Assembly (NCBI RefSeq): GCF_001570765.1
Contig: NZ_BCSH01000051.1
Span: 1 to 61,445, forward strand
DNA: 61,445 bases
Source: Nocardiopsis listeri NBRC 13360
Lineage (GTDB): Bacteria; Actinomycetota; Actinomycetes; Streptosporangiales; Streptosporangiaceae
Reading direction: 5' to 3'
Shown here: positions 17,004-27,608 of the stretch, piece after piece
Position numbering within the stretch: the stretch's first letter is position 1
How the letters are laid out: every line of letters begins with the position of its first letter
Made by a program: the position numbers and the translations under genes
Notes under the pieces: model-generated
What the model was told of the DNA's origin: nothing
The model's database searches: none
Seen by the model: only the letters and a program-made list of their open reading frames with translations

Positions 17004-17771
17004 GTGTCCGAAGCATCGTCCAGCGTGCCCCGCCCCCTCAACGGGCCCGATCACGGAACCCGCGCCCGTGTCGCCCGGCTCATCTTGGAGAAGGGTCCGA
17101 TCACCGCTTCCGACCTGGGAGAACGGCTCGGGTTGACCCCGGCGGCCATTCGCCGTCACCTCGACAACCTCACCAGTGAGGGCATGATCGAAGCCCGCGA
17201 CGCCAGGCCCACGCCGGGCCGCCGTCGTCGTGGTCGCCCCGCCCGGGTCTTCGTCATCAACGAAGCCGGACGCGACGCCTTCGTTCACGCCTACGACGAC
17301 CTCGCGTCCAACGCGCTGCGCTTCTTGGCGCGGAGCGCCGGTCCCGAGGCCATCGGGGAGTTCGCCCGCAGCCAGGTCGCCGACCTGGAGCGGCGCTACA
17401 AGCCCCTGCTGGACGCCGTCCCCGCCGAACAGCGGGTCCGGCTGCTGGCCGAGGCGCTCTCCAACGACGGTTACGCCGCCAGTGCGGGCCAGGCGCCCGC
17501 ACCCGGTGGCGGTGACCAGCTGTGCCAACATCACTGCCCCGTCGCGCACGTGGCCGCCGAGTTCCCGCAACTCTGTGAGGCCGAGATCGAGGCCTTCGCG
17601 CGGCTGCTGGGCACACCGGTGCGCAGGTTGGCCACCATCGCCCACGGCGATGGTGTGTGCACCACCCACGTCACCCCTCGGGGAGACGTGGCGGGCGGGG
17701 AAGAACACGCCCCCGCGACCACCAGCGTCCGCCGCACGGCGGACGGAGGATCGCAACACAAGGACGTCTGA
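17004..17771 (+). CDS. sufR: SufR-type Fe-S-sensing transcriptional regulator
   Basis: SufR is a winged-helix repressor that reads its own Fe-S cluster and controls the suf operon. The 255-aa product has an N-terminal HTH (about residues 19-65, with ASDLGERLGLTPAAIRRHL) and a C-terminal region with four cysteines: C174, C178, C191 and C219, suitable as cluster ligands. The GTG at 17004 follows GGGAGGGG. It is the first gene of the operon, 21 bp before sufB, so autoregulation together with the suf genes is expected. A weak iron box lies upstream. Confidence 0.92.
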   Translation: MSEASSSVPRPLNGPDHGTRARVARLILEKGPITASDLGERLGLTPAAIRRHLDNLTSEGMIEARDARPTPGRRRRGRPARVFVINEAGRDAFVHAYDDLASNALRFLARSAGPEAIGEFARSQVADLERRYKPLLDAVPAEQRVRLLAEALSNDGYAASAGQAPAPGGGDQLCQHHCPVAHVAAEFPQLCEAEIEAFARLLGTPVRRLATIAHGDGVCTTHVTPRGDVAGGEEHAPATTSVRRTADGGSQHKDV

Positions 17772-17792
17772 GTCCAGGAGGAGTCCGCGCAC

Positions 17793-19205
17793 ATGACTTC
17801 TGTCGCGCATCCCGAGCTCGAAGGGCTCGGAACATATGAGTTCGGCTGGTCCGACTCCGACGCGGCCGGCGCCTCGGCCCGTCGTGGCCTGAACGAAGAG
17901 GTCGTTCGGGACATCTCGGCGAAGAAGGACGAGCCGGAATGGATGACCAAGCTCCGTCTCAAGTCGCTCAAGCTCTTTGACAAGAAGCCCATGCCCGACT
18001 GGGGCGCGGACCTGTCCAGGATCGACTTCGACAACATCAAGTACTTCGTGCGGTCCACGGAGAAGCAGGCCACCTCCTGGGAGGACCTGCCCGAGGACAT
18101 CAAGAACACCTACGACAGGCTGGGCATCCCCGAGGCGGAGAAGCAGCGCCTGGTCGCCGGTGTCGCCGCGCAGTACGAGTCCGAGGTCGTCTACCACCAG
18201 ATCCGTGAGGACCTGGAGGAGCAGGGCGTCCTCTTCCTGGACACCGACACCGCCCTCAAGGAGCACCCGGAGATCTTCGAGGAGTACTTCGGCTCCGTCA
18301 TCCCGCCCGGCGACAACAAGTTCGCCGCGCTCAACACCTCGGTGTGGAGTGGCGGGTCGTTCGTCTACGTGCCCAAGAACGTGCACGTGGAGATCCCGCT
18401 CCAGGCCTACTTCCGGATCAACACCGAGAACATGGGCCAGTTCGAGCGGACGCTGATCATCGTCGACGAGGGCGCCTACGTCCACTACGTCGAGGGTTGC
18501 ACCGCGCCGATCTACAAGACGGACTCGCTGCACTCCGCGGTCGTCGAGATCATCGTCAAGAAGAACGCCCGCTGCCGTTACACGACCATTCAGAACTGGT
18601 CGAACAACGTCTTCAACCTGGTGACCAAGCGCGCCATCGCCGAAGAGGGCGCCACCATGGAATGGGTCGACGGCAACATCGGCTCCCAGGTCACCATGAA
18701 GTACCCCGCCGTGTACCTGATGGGCGAGCACGCCAACGGCGAGACCCTTTCCATCGCCTTCGCCGGCGAGGGCCAGCACCAGGACACCGGCGCCAAGATG
18801 GTGCACTGCGCGCCCAACACCACCTCCAAGGTGGTCTCCAAGTCGGTGGCGCGCGGCGGCGGCCGCTCCTCCTACCGCGGCCTGATCCAGGTCCAGGAGG
18901 GTGCCCACCTGGCGAAGTCCTCGGTGGAGTGCGACGCGCTGCTGATCGACACGATCAGCCGTTCCGACACCTACCCCTACAACGACCTGCGCGAGGACGA
19001 CACCGAGCTCGCGCACGAGGCCACCGTCTCCAAGGTCAGCGAGGACCAGCTCTTCTACCTGATGAGTCGGGGGATGGGCGAGGAAGAGGCCATGGCCATG
19101 GTCGTTCGAGGTTTCGTGGAGCCCATCGCCAGGGAGCTCCCGATGGAGTACGCGCTGGAGCTGAACCGTCTCATCGAGCTCCAGATGGAAGGATCGGTTG
19201 GTTAA
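17793..19205 (+). CDS. sufB: Fe-S cluster scaffold protein SufB
   Basis: SufB is the scaffold subunit of the SufBC2D complex on which Fe-S clusters are built. The 470-aa product has the family's right-handed beta-helix core and conserved blocks such as [19 protein letters not shown] (shortened) and [11 protein letters not shown] near the C-terminal core. The start at 17793 follows AGGAGG. It overlaps the likely sufD start by 8 bp. It has no intein, unlike some mycobacterial SufB proteins. Confidence 0.96.
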   Translation: MTSVAHPELEGLGTYEFGWSDSDAAGASARRGLNEEVVRDISAKKDEPEWMTKLRLKSLKLFDKKPMPDWGADLSRIDFDNIKYFVRSTEKQATSWEDLPEDIKNTYDRLGIPEAEKQRLVAGVAAQYESEVVYHQIREDLEEQGVLFLDTDTALKEHPEIFEEYFGSVIPPGDNKFAALNTSVWSGGSFVYVPKNVHVEIPLQAYFRINTENMGQFERTLIIVDEGAYVHYVEGCTAPIYKTDSLHSAVVEIIVKKNARCRYTTIQNWSNNVFNLVTKRAIAEEGATMEWVDGNIGSQVTMKYPAVYLMGEHANGETLSIAFAGEGQHQDTGAKMVHCAPNTTSKVVSKSVARGGGRSSYRGLIQVQEGAHLAKSSVECDALLIDTISRSDTYPYNDLREDDTELAHEATVSKVSEDQLFYLMSRGMGEEEAMAMVVRGFVEPIARELPMEYALELNRLIELQMEGSVG

Positions 19206-20367
19206 GTTGACCACCACGAACACCGAACCCAAGGCGCACAGCCACGGACTGGGCCAGATCCCGGTCTCGAAGCTGGACACGCACGGTTCCCACGACGTGA
19301 ACGACTTCCCCGTCCCGAACGGACGCGAGGAGGAGTGGCGCTTCACTCCGATGCGTCGTCTCAAGGGTCTGCAGGACTGGAAGGGCGAGACCGACGGCAC
19401 CGACGAGACCGTCGTCGACGCGCCCGAGGGCGTCACCGTCGAGCAGGTCGGCCGGGACGATGAGCGCCTGGGCACCGCGGGCCTTCCCGTGGACCGCGTC
19501 ATCGCGCAGGCCTACAGCGCCTTCGAGCAGGCCACGGTCGTGACCGTGCCGCGCTCGCTGGTGGCCGACAAGGCGATCACGATCGACCGCAAGGCCTTGG
19601 GCGGCACCGCCTTCGAGCAGCTCGTCATCGACGTGCAGCCGATGGCCGAGGCCACCGTGATCATCACCAACACCGGTACCGGTGTGCGCGCGGGCAACCT
19701 CGACGTGCACGTCGGCGAGGGCGCCAAGCTCGACCTGGTCAGCCTCCAGGACTGGGACGACGACGCGGTCGAGGTCAGCCAGCACAACGCCCGGGTGGCC
19801 AAGGACGCGAGCTTCAAGTCGGTCATCGTCACCCTGGGCGGGGACCTGGTCCGTCTGTCGCCGCGCGTGTCCTACACGGGTCGCGGCGGCAACGCCGAGC
19901 TCTACGGGCTCTACTTCGCCGGTGACAAGCAGCACCACGAACACCGTTCGCTCATCGACCACAACCTGTCGTACACCCGCTCCAGGGTGGACTACAAGGG
20001 CGCGCTCAACGGCTCCGGGGCCCACACCGTCTGGATCGGTGACGTGATCATCGGCGAGGGCACCGAGGGCACCGACTCCTACGAGCACAACCGCAACCTC
20101 CAGCTCTCCGACGACACCCGGGTGGACTCCGTCCCGAACCTGGAGATCTTCACCGGTGAGGTCCAGGGCGCGGGCCACGCCAGCGCCAGCGGGCGTCTGG
20201 ACGACGTGCACCTCTTCTACCTGCGCTCGCGCGGTATCCCGGAGGAGGAGGCTCGTCGCCTGATCATCCGCGGCTACTTCCTGGACATCGTCAACCGCAT
20301 CGACGACGAGGAACTGCGCGAGCGGGTCATGGAGAAGGTCGAGCGGAAGCTTGCCGCACATGAGTGA
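19198..20367 (+). CDS. sufD: Fe-S cluster assembly protein SufD
   Basis: SufD is the partner of SufB in the SufBC2D scaffold and helps iron entry. The 389-aa product has the shared SufB/SufD C-terminal core, including the blocks [17 protein letters not shown] and [18 protein letters not shown] (shortened here). No ATG fits the start. TTG at 19198 lies 4 bp after GGAAGGA and overlaps the sufB stop; TTG at 19207 is the alternative. The overlap suggests coupling to sufB. The gene after it starts inside its last codons. Confidence 0.93.
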   Translation: MVKLTTTNTEPKAHSHGLGQIPVSKLDTHGSHDVNDFPVPNGREEEWRFTPMRRLKGLQDWKGETDGTDETVVDAPEGVTVEQVGRDDERLGTAGLPVDRVIAQAYSAFEQATVVTVPRSLVADKAITIDRKALGGTAFEQLVIDVQPMAEATVIITNTGTGVRAGNLDVHVGEGAKLDLVSLQDWDDDAVEVSQHNARVAKDASFKSVIVTLGGDLVRLSPRVSYTGRGGNAELYGLYFAGDKQHHEHRSLIDHNLSYTRSRVDYKGALNGSGAHTVWIGDVIIGEGTEGTDSYEHNRNLQLSDDTRVDSVPNLEIFTGEVQGAGHASASGRLDDVHLFYLRSRGIPEEEARRLIIRGYFLDIVNRIDDEELRERVMEKVERKLAAHE

Positions 20368-20695
20368 GCAGGGCGGTTGGACCAAGGTCGCCGAGCTCGA
20401 CGAGATCCCCGAGGAGGGGGTCCTGGGGGTCGAGACCGACGACGAGACGCCCATCGCGCTGGTGCGCTCCGAGGGTGAGGTCTTCGCGCTGCGAGACGTG
20501 TGCTCGCACGCGGAGGTCCGCCTCTCCGAGGGCGAGGTCGAGGACGGCACCATCGAGTGCTGGCTGCACGGTTCGTGCTTCGACCTGAGTTCGGGGGCGC
20601 CGATCAACCCGCCCGCGACCCAGCCGGTCCCCACCTATGACGTGAAGATCGACGGCGACGACGTGCTCGTGTCGCTGGCTGAGAAGAATTCCTGA
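20360..20695 (+). CDS. Rieske-type ferredoxin within the suf operon
   Basis: The 111-aa product is a single Rieske domain. The two ligand motifs are CSHAEV (C-x-H) and CWLHGSC (C-x2-H), 17 residues apart, and a C-terminal strand region closes the fold. It belongs to the NirD/non-heme-oxygenase ferredoxin group and carries a [2Fe-2S] cluster for electron transfer. It starts at the ATG at 20360, overlapping the sufD stop by 8 bp, and lies 8 bp before sufC, so it is a true operon member. It may supply electrons to cluster assembly, or be a client. Confidence 0.93.
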   Translation: MSEQGGWTKVAELDEIPEEGVLGVETDDETPIALVRSEGEVFALRDVCSHAEVRLSEGEVEDGTIECWLHGSCFDLSSGAPINPPATQPVPTYDVKIDGDDVLVSLAEKNS

Positions 20696-20703
20696 GGCCT
20701 GAA

Positions 20704-21465
20704 ATGACGAAGTTCGAAATCCGCGGTCTGCGCGCCGACGTCCTCATCGGTGAGGACGAGCGTCGCGAGATCCTCAAGGGCGTTGACCTGACCGTCAACT
20801 CCGGTGAGACCCACGCCATCATGGGCCCCAACGGCTCCGGCAAGTCCACCCTCGCCTACGCGATCGCCGGTCACCCGCGCTACGAGATCACCGAAGGCGA
20901 GGTCCTCCTCGACGGTGAGAGCGTCCTCGACATGGAGGTCGACGAGCGGGCCCGCGCCGGCATGTTCCTGGCCATGCAGTACCCGGTCGAGGTTCCGGGC
21001 GTGTCCATGTCCAACTTCCTGCGCAGCTCCGTCACCTCCATGCGCGGCGAGGCTCCCAAGCTCCGTCAGTTCTCCAAGGAACTGCAGGGCGCCATGAAGA
21101 ACCTGGCCATCGACTCCTCCTTCGCCGCCCGCGGCGTCAACGAGGGTTTCTCCGGTGGTGAGAAGAAGCGGCACGAGATCCTCCAGCTGGAGCTGCTCAA
21201 GCCGAAGGTCGCCATCCTGGACGAGACCGACTCCGGCCTGGACGTCGACGCGCTCAAGATCGTCTCCGAGGGCATCAACCGCGCCCAGAACGAGAACGAC
21301 CTGGGTGTCATGCTCATCACGCACTACACCCGCATCCTGAACTACGTCAAGCCCGACTTCGTGCACGTCTTCGCCGAGGGGCGCATCGCCGAGTCCGGCG
21401 GCTCCGAGCTGGCGCAGGTCCTGGAGTCCGAGGGCTACGAGCGTTTCGTGAAGGCGGGCGCGTAG
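20704..21465 (+). CDS. sufC: Fe-S cluster assembly ATPase SufC
   Basis: SufC is the ABC-type ATPase of the SufBC2D complex and drives conformational change of the scaffold. The 253-aa product has Walker A GPNGSGKST (residues 41-49), signature FSGGEKKRHEI near 150, Walker B VAILDETDSGLDVD and a D-loop. It is soluble and has no membrane partner. It lies 8 bp after the Rieske gene and 3 bp before sufS. Confidence 0.97.
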   Translation: MTKFEIRGLRADVLIGEDERREILKGVDLTVNSGETHAIMGPNGSGKSTLAYAIAGHPRYEITEGEVLLDGESVLDMEVDERARAGMFLAMQYPVEVPGVSMSNFLRSSVTSMRGEAPKLRQFSKELQGAMKNLAIDSSFAARGVNEGFSGGEKKRHEILQLELLKPKVAILDETDSGLDVDALKIVSEGINRAQNENDLGVMLITHYTRILNYVKPDFVHVFAEGRIAESGGSELAQVLESEGYERFVKAGA

Positions 21466-22752
<1,287 letters not shown>

Positions 22753-22773
22753 CAACGAGGATTCTGCCTGACC

Positions 22774-23250
22774 ATGCAGCTGGACGCGATGTACCAGGAG
22801 ATCATCCTGGACCACTACCGGAACCCGCACCACAAAGGGCTGCGGGATCCGCACGACGCCGAGGCGCATCACATCAACCCCACCTGTGGGGACGAGGTGA
22901 CGCTCCGTGTGGCGTTGACCCCTGCCTCCGAAGGTGCGGGACTGGACGATGAGGCGACGGTCAGCGACGTCTCCTATGAGGGAATGGGCTGTTCGATCAG
23001 CCAGGCCAGCACCTCGGTGCTGACCGATCTCCTCATCGGGAAGTCGGTGGCCGAGGGGATGCGTACCCTGGAAGCCTTCACGGAGTTGATGCAGTCCAAG
23101 GGCAAGGGTGAACCCGACGAGGACGTGCTGGAGGACGCCGTGGCGTTCGTCGGCGTGTCCAAGTACCCGGCCCGGATCAAGTGCGCCCTGCTGGGGTGGA
23201 TGGCCTGGAAGGACGCGGTGTCGCAGTCCTTCGAGAAGGAAGGCGCCTGA
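22774..23250 (+). CDS. sufU: Zinc-dependent sulfurtransferase SufU
   Basis: SufU accepts persulfide sulfur from SufS and passes it on. The 158-aa IscU-like product has the zinc/sulfur residues C38 and D40 (NPTCGDE), C73 (GMGCSIS) and C137 (RIKCALLGW), and the extra segment between them typical of SufU rather than IscU. It ends exactly where sufT begins (TGA directly followed by ATG). Confidence 0.95.
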   Translation: MQLDAMYQEIILDHYRNPHHKGLRDPHDAEAHHINPTCGDEVTLRVALTPASEGAGLDDEATVSDVSYEGMGCSISQASTSVLTDLLIGKSVAEGMRTLEAFTELMQSKGKGEPDEDVLEDAVAFVGVSKYPARIKCALLGWMAWKDAVSQSFEKEGA

Positions 23251-23628
23251 ATGAGCGAGAACGACAGCACGACGACCGAGACCGCCGAGAAGGCCGAGGC
23301 CGCTCCGCTCACTCCTGAGCAGGAGGAGCTGGCCGAGGAGATCGGTGAGGCCCTCAAGGACGTGATCGACCCCGAGCTCGGGGTGAACATCGTCGACCTG
23401 GGGCTGTTGTACGGGGTGAACGCCGACGACAAGTCGATCACCCTGGACATGACCCTGACCAGCGCTGCCTGCCCGTTGACCGACGTCATCGAGGATCAGA
23501 CCAACAGCGCCCTGGACGAGTTCGAGCGTGACGTCAAGATCAATTGGGTCTGGATGCCGCCGTGGGGTCCGGACAAGATCACCGACGATGGCCGGGATCA
23601 GCTGCGCATGCTGGGATTCAACGTCTGA
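23251..23628 (+). CDS. sufT: SufT / DUF59 (MIP18) Fe-S maturation factor
   Basis: The 125-aa product has an acidic N-terminal leader (about 35 residues) and a MIP18/DUF59 domain with DPELGVNIVDLGLLYGV and the TSAACPLTD block carrying the conserved cysteine. SufT-type proteins help deliver clusters to target enzymes. It starts right after the sufU stop and is the last gene of the operon, before a hairpin with one mismatch. Confidence 0.94.
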   Translation: MSENDSTTTETAEKAEAAPLTPEQEELAEEIGEALKDVIDPELGVNIVDLGLLYGVNADDKSITLDMTLTSAACPLTDVIEDQTNSALDEFERDVKINWVWMPPWGPDKITDDGRDQLRMLGFNV

Positions 23629-23646
23629 CCTGAGCGGACGTGCGAG

Positions 23647-23676
23647 CGGGCCGGGACCCTTCGGGGACCCGGCCCG
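23647..23676 (+). terminator. Terminator hairpin of the suf operon
   Basis: CGGGCCGGG (23647-23655) pairs with CCCGGCCCG (23668-23676), then one A-A mismatch and three further pairs close on a TTCG tetraloop. It lies 18 bp past the sufT stop. There is no U tract. Confidence 0.75.
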
Positions 23677-23715
23677 TCGTCGTGCGCGTGAGGGGCCGCC
23701 CGGGGGTCGATGCGT

Positions 23716-24468
23716 TCAGCAGTGGTGGAGGGGAAGACGGGCCAGTTCCTGGACCTGGTGGGCGACCTCGTGCGCGGTGCGCGCCGGGCGACGGAAGGGG
23801 ATGCGCACGTCGTGGTCGCCCCCGGGGCTCTCCAGGCGCAGGCGCAGGCCGTAGCGGTCCACGCCCAGGGGACGAGGGCGGCCGTCGGGCAGCGGTACGG
23901 GGCAGTGCTGGACGACCGCTTCGAGCAGGTCGCCGTGGTCCTGCTCCAGGTGGCGGAGCCATGGTCCCTCCCAGCGGTCGAAGGGGGCGGGGCTCAGGGA
24001 GGTGAACTCCGCCGGCTCCAGCAGGTGACAGCCATCGTGGTCGGAGTACACCACCAGGTGGGGCCGCAGGACGATCATGGTGCGCCCGTGGCCCAGGTCG
24101 AGGAGGCGTTCGTCGGGTTCCCCCTCCAGCACGGCCAGGGCGCGGTCGCGGGCCTCCGCGGCGGGGGGCAGGCTCAGATCGCCGTTGATCCACAGCAGGG
24201 AACGGGTCCGGTCGCGCAGGTCGACGGGGGCGGTGTCGGTGAACTCGATGGTGGCTTCGAGTCCGTCGGCGTCGATCTCGTTCAATACCCGGTGTTGGTC
24301 CGGCACGAGCAGGGTGATCTCCCCATCGGCGCCGGTGTGGCAGGCGGGGCCGGTCAGGTGCAGGGAGACGTCGGAGGTCGTGACGGTGGCGGGGTTGGGG
24401 CGCGCCAGGACCGAACGGGCGCTTTCGGCGGGGGTCGGCGCCAGGGTGTGCGTGAACACCAGGATCAC
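23716..24468 (-). CDS. DUF2470 (HugZ-like) protein, predicted iron-regulated
   Basis: The 250-aa product has a central region with a pattern like the split beta-barrel of flavin/heme-binding proteins and a C-terminal DUF2470-like domain (last 75 residues, with DRYGLRLRLESPGG and DVRIPFRRPARTAHEV). DUF2470 occurs in HugZ-type heme utilisation proteins and chloroplast relatives. Heme binding or degradation is therefore a fair guess but not proven. It begins at the GTG at 24468, preceded by a near-perfect iron box (24479-24497), so low iron should induce it. It converges on the suf operon. Confidence 0.8.
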   Translation of the reverse strand: MILVFTHTLAPTPAESARSVLARPNPATVTTSDVSLHLTGPACHTGADGEITLLVPDQHRVLNEIDADGLEATIEFTDTAPVDLRDRTRSLLWINGDLSLPPAAEARDRALAVLEGEPDERLLDLGHGRTMIVLRPHLVVYSDHDGCHLLEPAEFTSLSPAPFDRWEGPWLRHLEQDHGDLLEAVVQHCPVPLPDGRPRPLGVDRYGLRLRLESPGGDHDVRIPFRRPARTAHEVAHQVQELARLPLHHC

Positions 24469-24478
24469 CTCAGCTCTC

Positions 24479-24497
24479 TTAGGTAAGGCTAACCTAT
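24479..24497. promoter_or_regulatory. Strong DtxR/IdeR-type iron box
   Basis: TTAGGTAAGGCTAACCTAT matches 17 of 19 positions of the DtxR/IdeR consensus TTAGGTTAGSCTAACCTAA. It lies 10 bp upstream of the GTG start of the DUF2470 gene, where bound repressor would cover the transcription start. Confidence 0.85.
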
Positions 24498-24565
24498 ATC
24501 CCTTCGGGGTGTCCTGTCACGTCGGGGACGGTGAAAAAGAGGTGCGAAGACGCCGCACACGACGA

Positions 24566-24601
24566 AGGCCCACGGCCGGAAGGGGTCCGGTCCGTGGGCC
24601 T
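24566..24601 (-). terminator. Terminator of the 770-aa gene
   Basis: AGGCCCACGG (24566-24575) pairs perfectly with CCGTGGGCCT (24592-24601) over a 16-nt loop that can itself pair in part. It lies 20 bp past the stop of the 770-aa gene. Confidence 0.65.
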
Positions 24602-24621
24602 CGTGCGGTCGACGGGGGGTG

Positions 24622-26934
24622 TCAGTGCGTGGCGAACATGCCCGAACGCAGCTCCCCGGCGATGTCCTCGTCACCGCGCAGGGACAGCACGTCCAACAGG
24701 GCCTGCGGGGCGGCCAGCGACTCATCGCCGCTGTCGGTGATCCTGCGGGAGAGGATCTTGAGCGCCTCGTCCGTGGCGGCCGGTGCGGTGTAGCCGATCA
24801 GGTGCAGGGCCCGAGCATAGGGGGAGTGACCGCTCAGGTCGCTCACCGGGAGCTTGCGCGCGTCCAACCTGTCACCGGAGACCGTGATGAAGATGCGGTC
24901 GCCGGGCTGGGCGGCCTGCCTACGGAGCAACGGACGCAACGAGTCGAAGGCAGGCTGATCGCGCCAGACCAGAACCAGCAGGTCCGCTCCGGGCGCGGTC
25001 AGACACAACAGACGACCGGGTTGCAGCCCCAGGTGCGTGGCGTACCCGGCGGGCACGGCCACCGGTGCGCCGTTGAGATGGTCAGCGGTGACGTCGATGC
25101 GGTGCCACCAACGCCCGTCCGGGGCACGGAAGCAGCGGGCCGACATCGCGGGTTCGCTCGCGCCATGACGGATCGGCGCCGGGGGCGCCATCGGAGACCG
25201 AGGCTGCTGTCCGAGGTGCGGTGCCATCGGTGCGGGTGGTGGCGCCACCTGTGGGAACGTACCCGAGTCGGGTCTGTACCCGTGGGCCGGTGTGGGGGCC
25301 TCCATGGGGGAGTCCGGGGCGGTCTCCAAGCGGCGCCGGATCGGCAGGCCGTTCTCGGTGGTGCCCGAACCCTCGGGGGAGTGACCGCCGCTCGGAGCCT
25401 CCATGGGCACGGAGGTGTCCACCAGGACCCGGCCCTCGCGCAGGTTCACGCCCGGGGTGCTCAGCAACCACGCGCGCAGTTCCTGCTGGCGGATACCGAT
25501 TCGACCCAGCCGGATGCCGGCCTCGGTCAGGTCGGGTGCGTCATCGAGCATCTCTCGGGTCTGCCGGCGCAGCCGGTTGGGATCGTCGGCGATGAGCCAG
25601 CCGCTGTGCATGCGGCGGTCGGTGAACAGGGTGATGATCACCCGCCACAGCGGAGTGTGCAGGGTGGGCACGTCCACCGGGTGGTCCGGGTGCGCGTTGA
25701 TGAGTCGGTCGATGGTGGTCGCCGAACCCAACTGCTCGGACAGCTCGCGCAGGTGTTTGGTGATGGTGGCGCCCTCGGGGGAGGAGAGCCACTGCAACAG
25801 CCGCTCCTCCACCTTGCGCTGGGCGCCGCGGATCTCGGTGACGTCCACCGCGATCTGCTCGGAGAGCACCCGGATGCTGATGGGGTCGGTGGCGAAGAGC
25901 CGTTCGGCGGCCACCGTCCGCTCCAGGTCGGGCCAGGAGCGGAACATCTCCTCGACCGCGTCCACCAGGGGGTGCTGCCCCAGCGCGGGGGCCGGACGTT
26001 CCTCGGGCTGTTCGGGGCGCAGCTTGGGACGGCTGAAGCTGGGACGACGCAGGGTACGGCCCGGACCCAGCAGGGAACTGCGGAACTGCGAACGAAGATC
26101 GCCCACATCGTCCTGCGACTCGGGGTGTTCAGGGGCGTCCTCGGCGGCGTCACCGGGGATCATCGCGGCCGAACTCACCATGCCGCCCAGCGGAGTCGGC
26201 GAGGGCGGCGGGGCGGAGCTCGGGGTGGGCGCCATTCCCGCGGGGACGTCGTCGGTGTCCGGCCTGCCCTCCTCGCGCTGGGCGCGTAGGGCCCGCAGGG
26301 TGCGGATGGCCCGCGTGGCCGGGGACTGGGGCGGTGCCGGGTCGGGCCCGTTCACCGAGGAGCCGGGGGCGTCGTGCGCGCCGGTGGCCGCGTCGAGGTA
26401 GTCGAGCGCGTTGCGCACGTGATCGGGCGCGGACTCGGGAAGCCAGTGCGTGATGGTGCGCACGGCCTCCAGCATCAGCGCCGGGGAGGGCGTGGGCCCG
26501 CCGGGAAGCTCGCAGCACGGCTGTAGGGCACGCCAGGCGACGGTGCTGACGATGTCGAGGACACCGCACTGGGTCGGTTCCCACTCGAGGATCTCGCGAG
26601 GGGTGGCCGAGACGAGTTTGTCCCAGTTGCCGGCGGTGGTCGTGACAGCTCCGCGTACGGGTTCGGAGAGTTCGGCGCAGTCCACCGCCTGGCCGCGCAG
26701 GCTGGGCAGGAATTCCAACAGGGGTACGTGGTCCCACTGCTCGACCGCGAGCCGGGCCAGGCCTTGGGCCAACCAGGGCGGGCCGGCGATGTCCAGAACG
26801 CGGGTGATGGGCAGGGAGTGCCACCAACCGTCGATCAGCCGGTCGTGTCTGAGCAGGGATGCCACGTCCGGAGACCTCGACCAGCGCAGGGCGGGTGCGA
26901 GGTCGACGAGGCAGATCGGAGAGACGGCGTTCAT
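24622..26934 (-). CDS. Large protein with sigma-region-4-like and alpha-CTD-like segments, unknown
   Basis: I do not recognise a named family. The 770-aa product has an ordered N-terminal half (1-185) in which about residues 98-136 (NWDKLVSATPREILEWEP onward) read like the helix-hairpin-helix of an RNA polymerase alpha C-terminal domain. A proline-rich linker spans about 190-320. A segment at about 330-385 (ERTVAAERLFA then SIRVLSEQIAVDVTEIRGAQ) follows the pattern of sigma-70 region 4. A second linker (about 515-600) precedes a C-terminal domain. No catalytic motif is seen. The ATG at 26934 is used; an in-frame start at 27012 is possible. A transcription-linked role is inferred only from these resemblances. 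Confidence 0.75.
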   Translation of the reverse strand: MNAVSPICLVDLAPALRWSRSPDVASLLRHDRLIDGWWHSLPITRVLDIAGPPWLAQGLARLAVEQWDHVPLLEFLPSLRGQAVDCAELSEPVRGAVTTTAGNWDKLVSATPREILEWEPTQCGVLDIVSTVAWRALQPCCELPGGPTPSPALMLEAVRTITHWLPESAPDHVRNALDYLDAATGAHDAPGSSVNGPDPAPPQSPATRAIRTLRALRAQREEGRPDTDDVPAGMAPTPSSAPPPSPTPLGGMVSSAAMIPGDAAEDAPEHPESQDDVGDLRSQFRSSLLGPGRTLRRPSFSRPKLRPEQPEERPAPALGQHPLVDAVEEMFRSWPDLERTVAAERLFATDPISIRVLSEQIAVDVTEIRGAQRKVEERLLQWLSSPEGATITKHLRELSEQLGSATTIDRLINAHPDHPVDVPTLHTPLWRVIITLFTDRRMHSGWLIADDPNRLRRQTREMLDDAPDLTEAGIRLGRIGIRQQELRAWLLSTPGVNLREGRVLVDTSVPMEAPSGGHSPEGSGTTENGLPIRRRLETAPDSPMEAPTPAHGYRPDSGTFPQVAPPPAPMAPHLGQQPRSPMAPPAPIRHGASEPAMSARCFRAPDGRWWHRIDVTADHLNGAPVAVPAGYATHLGLQPGRLLCLTAPGADLLVLVWRDQPAFDSLRPLLRRQAAQPGDRIFITVSGDRLDARKLPVSDLSGHSPYARALHLIGYTAPAATDEALKILSRRITDSGDESLAAPQALLDVLSLRGDEDIAGELRSGMFATH

Positions 26935-27608
26935 CCGCTGGGGACCTCGACCTCCTGGTGTCTGCTCGTGAATTGAGGAGGAACCGCACGGGCCTTCGGT
27001 TCGATGCACCACAGTACGCGCCTCGGACCATCAGAGGGACAGGCCCTTGAGAACGCTCCGGCCCTGCCATGAGAGGAAACGGTGGACCGAGGGGCGGGGG
27101 TGCCGGGAGTACTTGACGCGATCGTACGTGGCCGGAGGGCACAAGGGTAGCCCCGATCCGTTTCATCGGTCTCCGGCGCGGTTTCGCCACGGTGTGTGAT
27201 CGCTGTGGCGCCGAAGTTCCATGACGAAACCGTGACAGGGAGTGTGAGTTACCTCATATATGGTGTGTGGCTCTTCTCCGGCGTATCGGACGTTGTTCCG
27301 AGAGCAGTGGCCGACGGATGGCCGGACCGTTCGTACGTGAACGGTGTACCGAGGTGCCCTGGACACGGGGTGTGCCGGCAGGTATCGGCCAAACCGAAGC
27401 CCACACGTGAATGTCGGACACGGGTATGCTGGATGGGCACTGTTCTCGCCCGAAGCGCCCACTTCGGCCGGGTGGCCGCAACCGCCCCCGGGGCCACGGT
27501 GCTTGGACGACACGGGCCGGCGGCACACCGCGCCCCACCAAGACTTCCGTTTCCGCGCACCCCGGTGCTCGGCAGGCGTGGAACGGTCGATCCGGATGAT
27601 TGGTTGAC
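26935..27608. other. Long divergent intergenic region
   Basis: About 670 bp separate the 770-aa gene from the SGNH hydrolase. The part at 27230-27330 is AT-rich for this genome (TTACCTCATATATGG), and a TATGCT at 27425-27430 is a possible -10 for the hydrolase. Small frames here have no convincing translation signals. I see no gene or RNA I can name. Confidence 0.5.
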
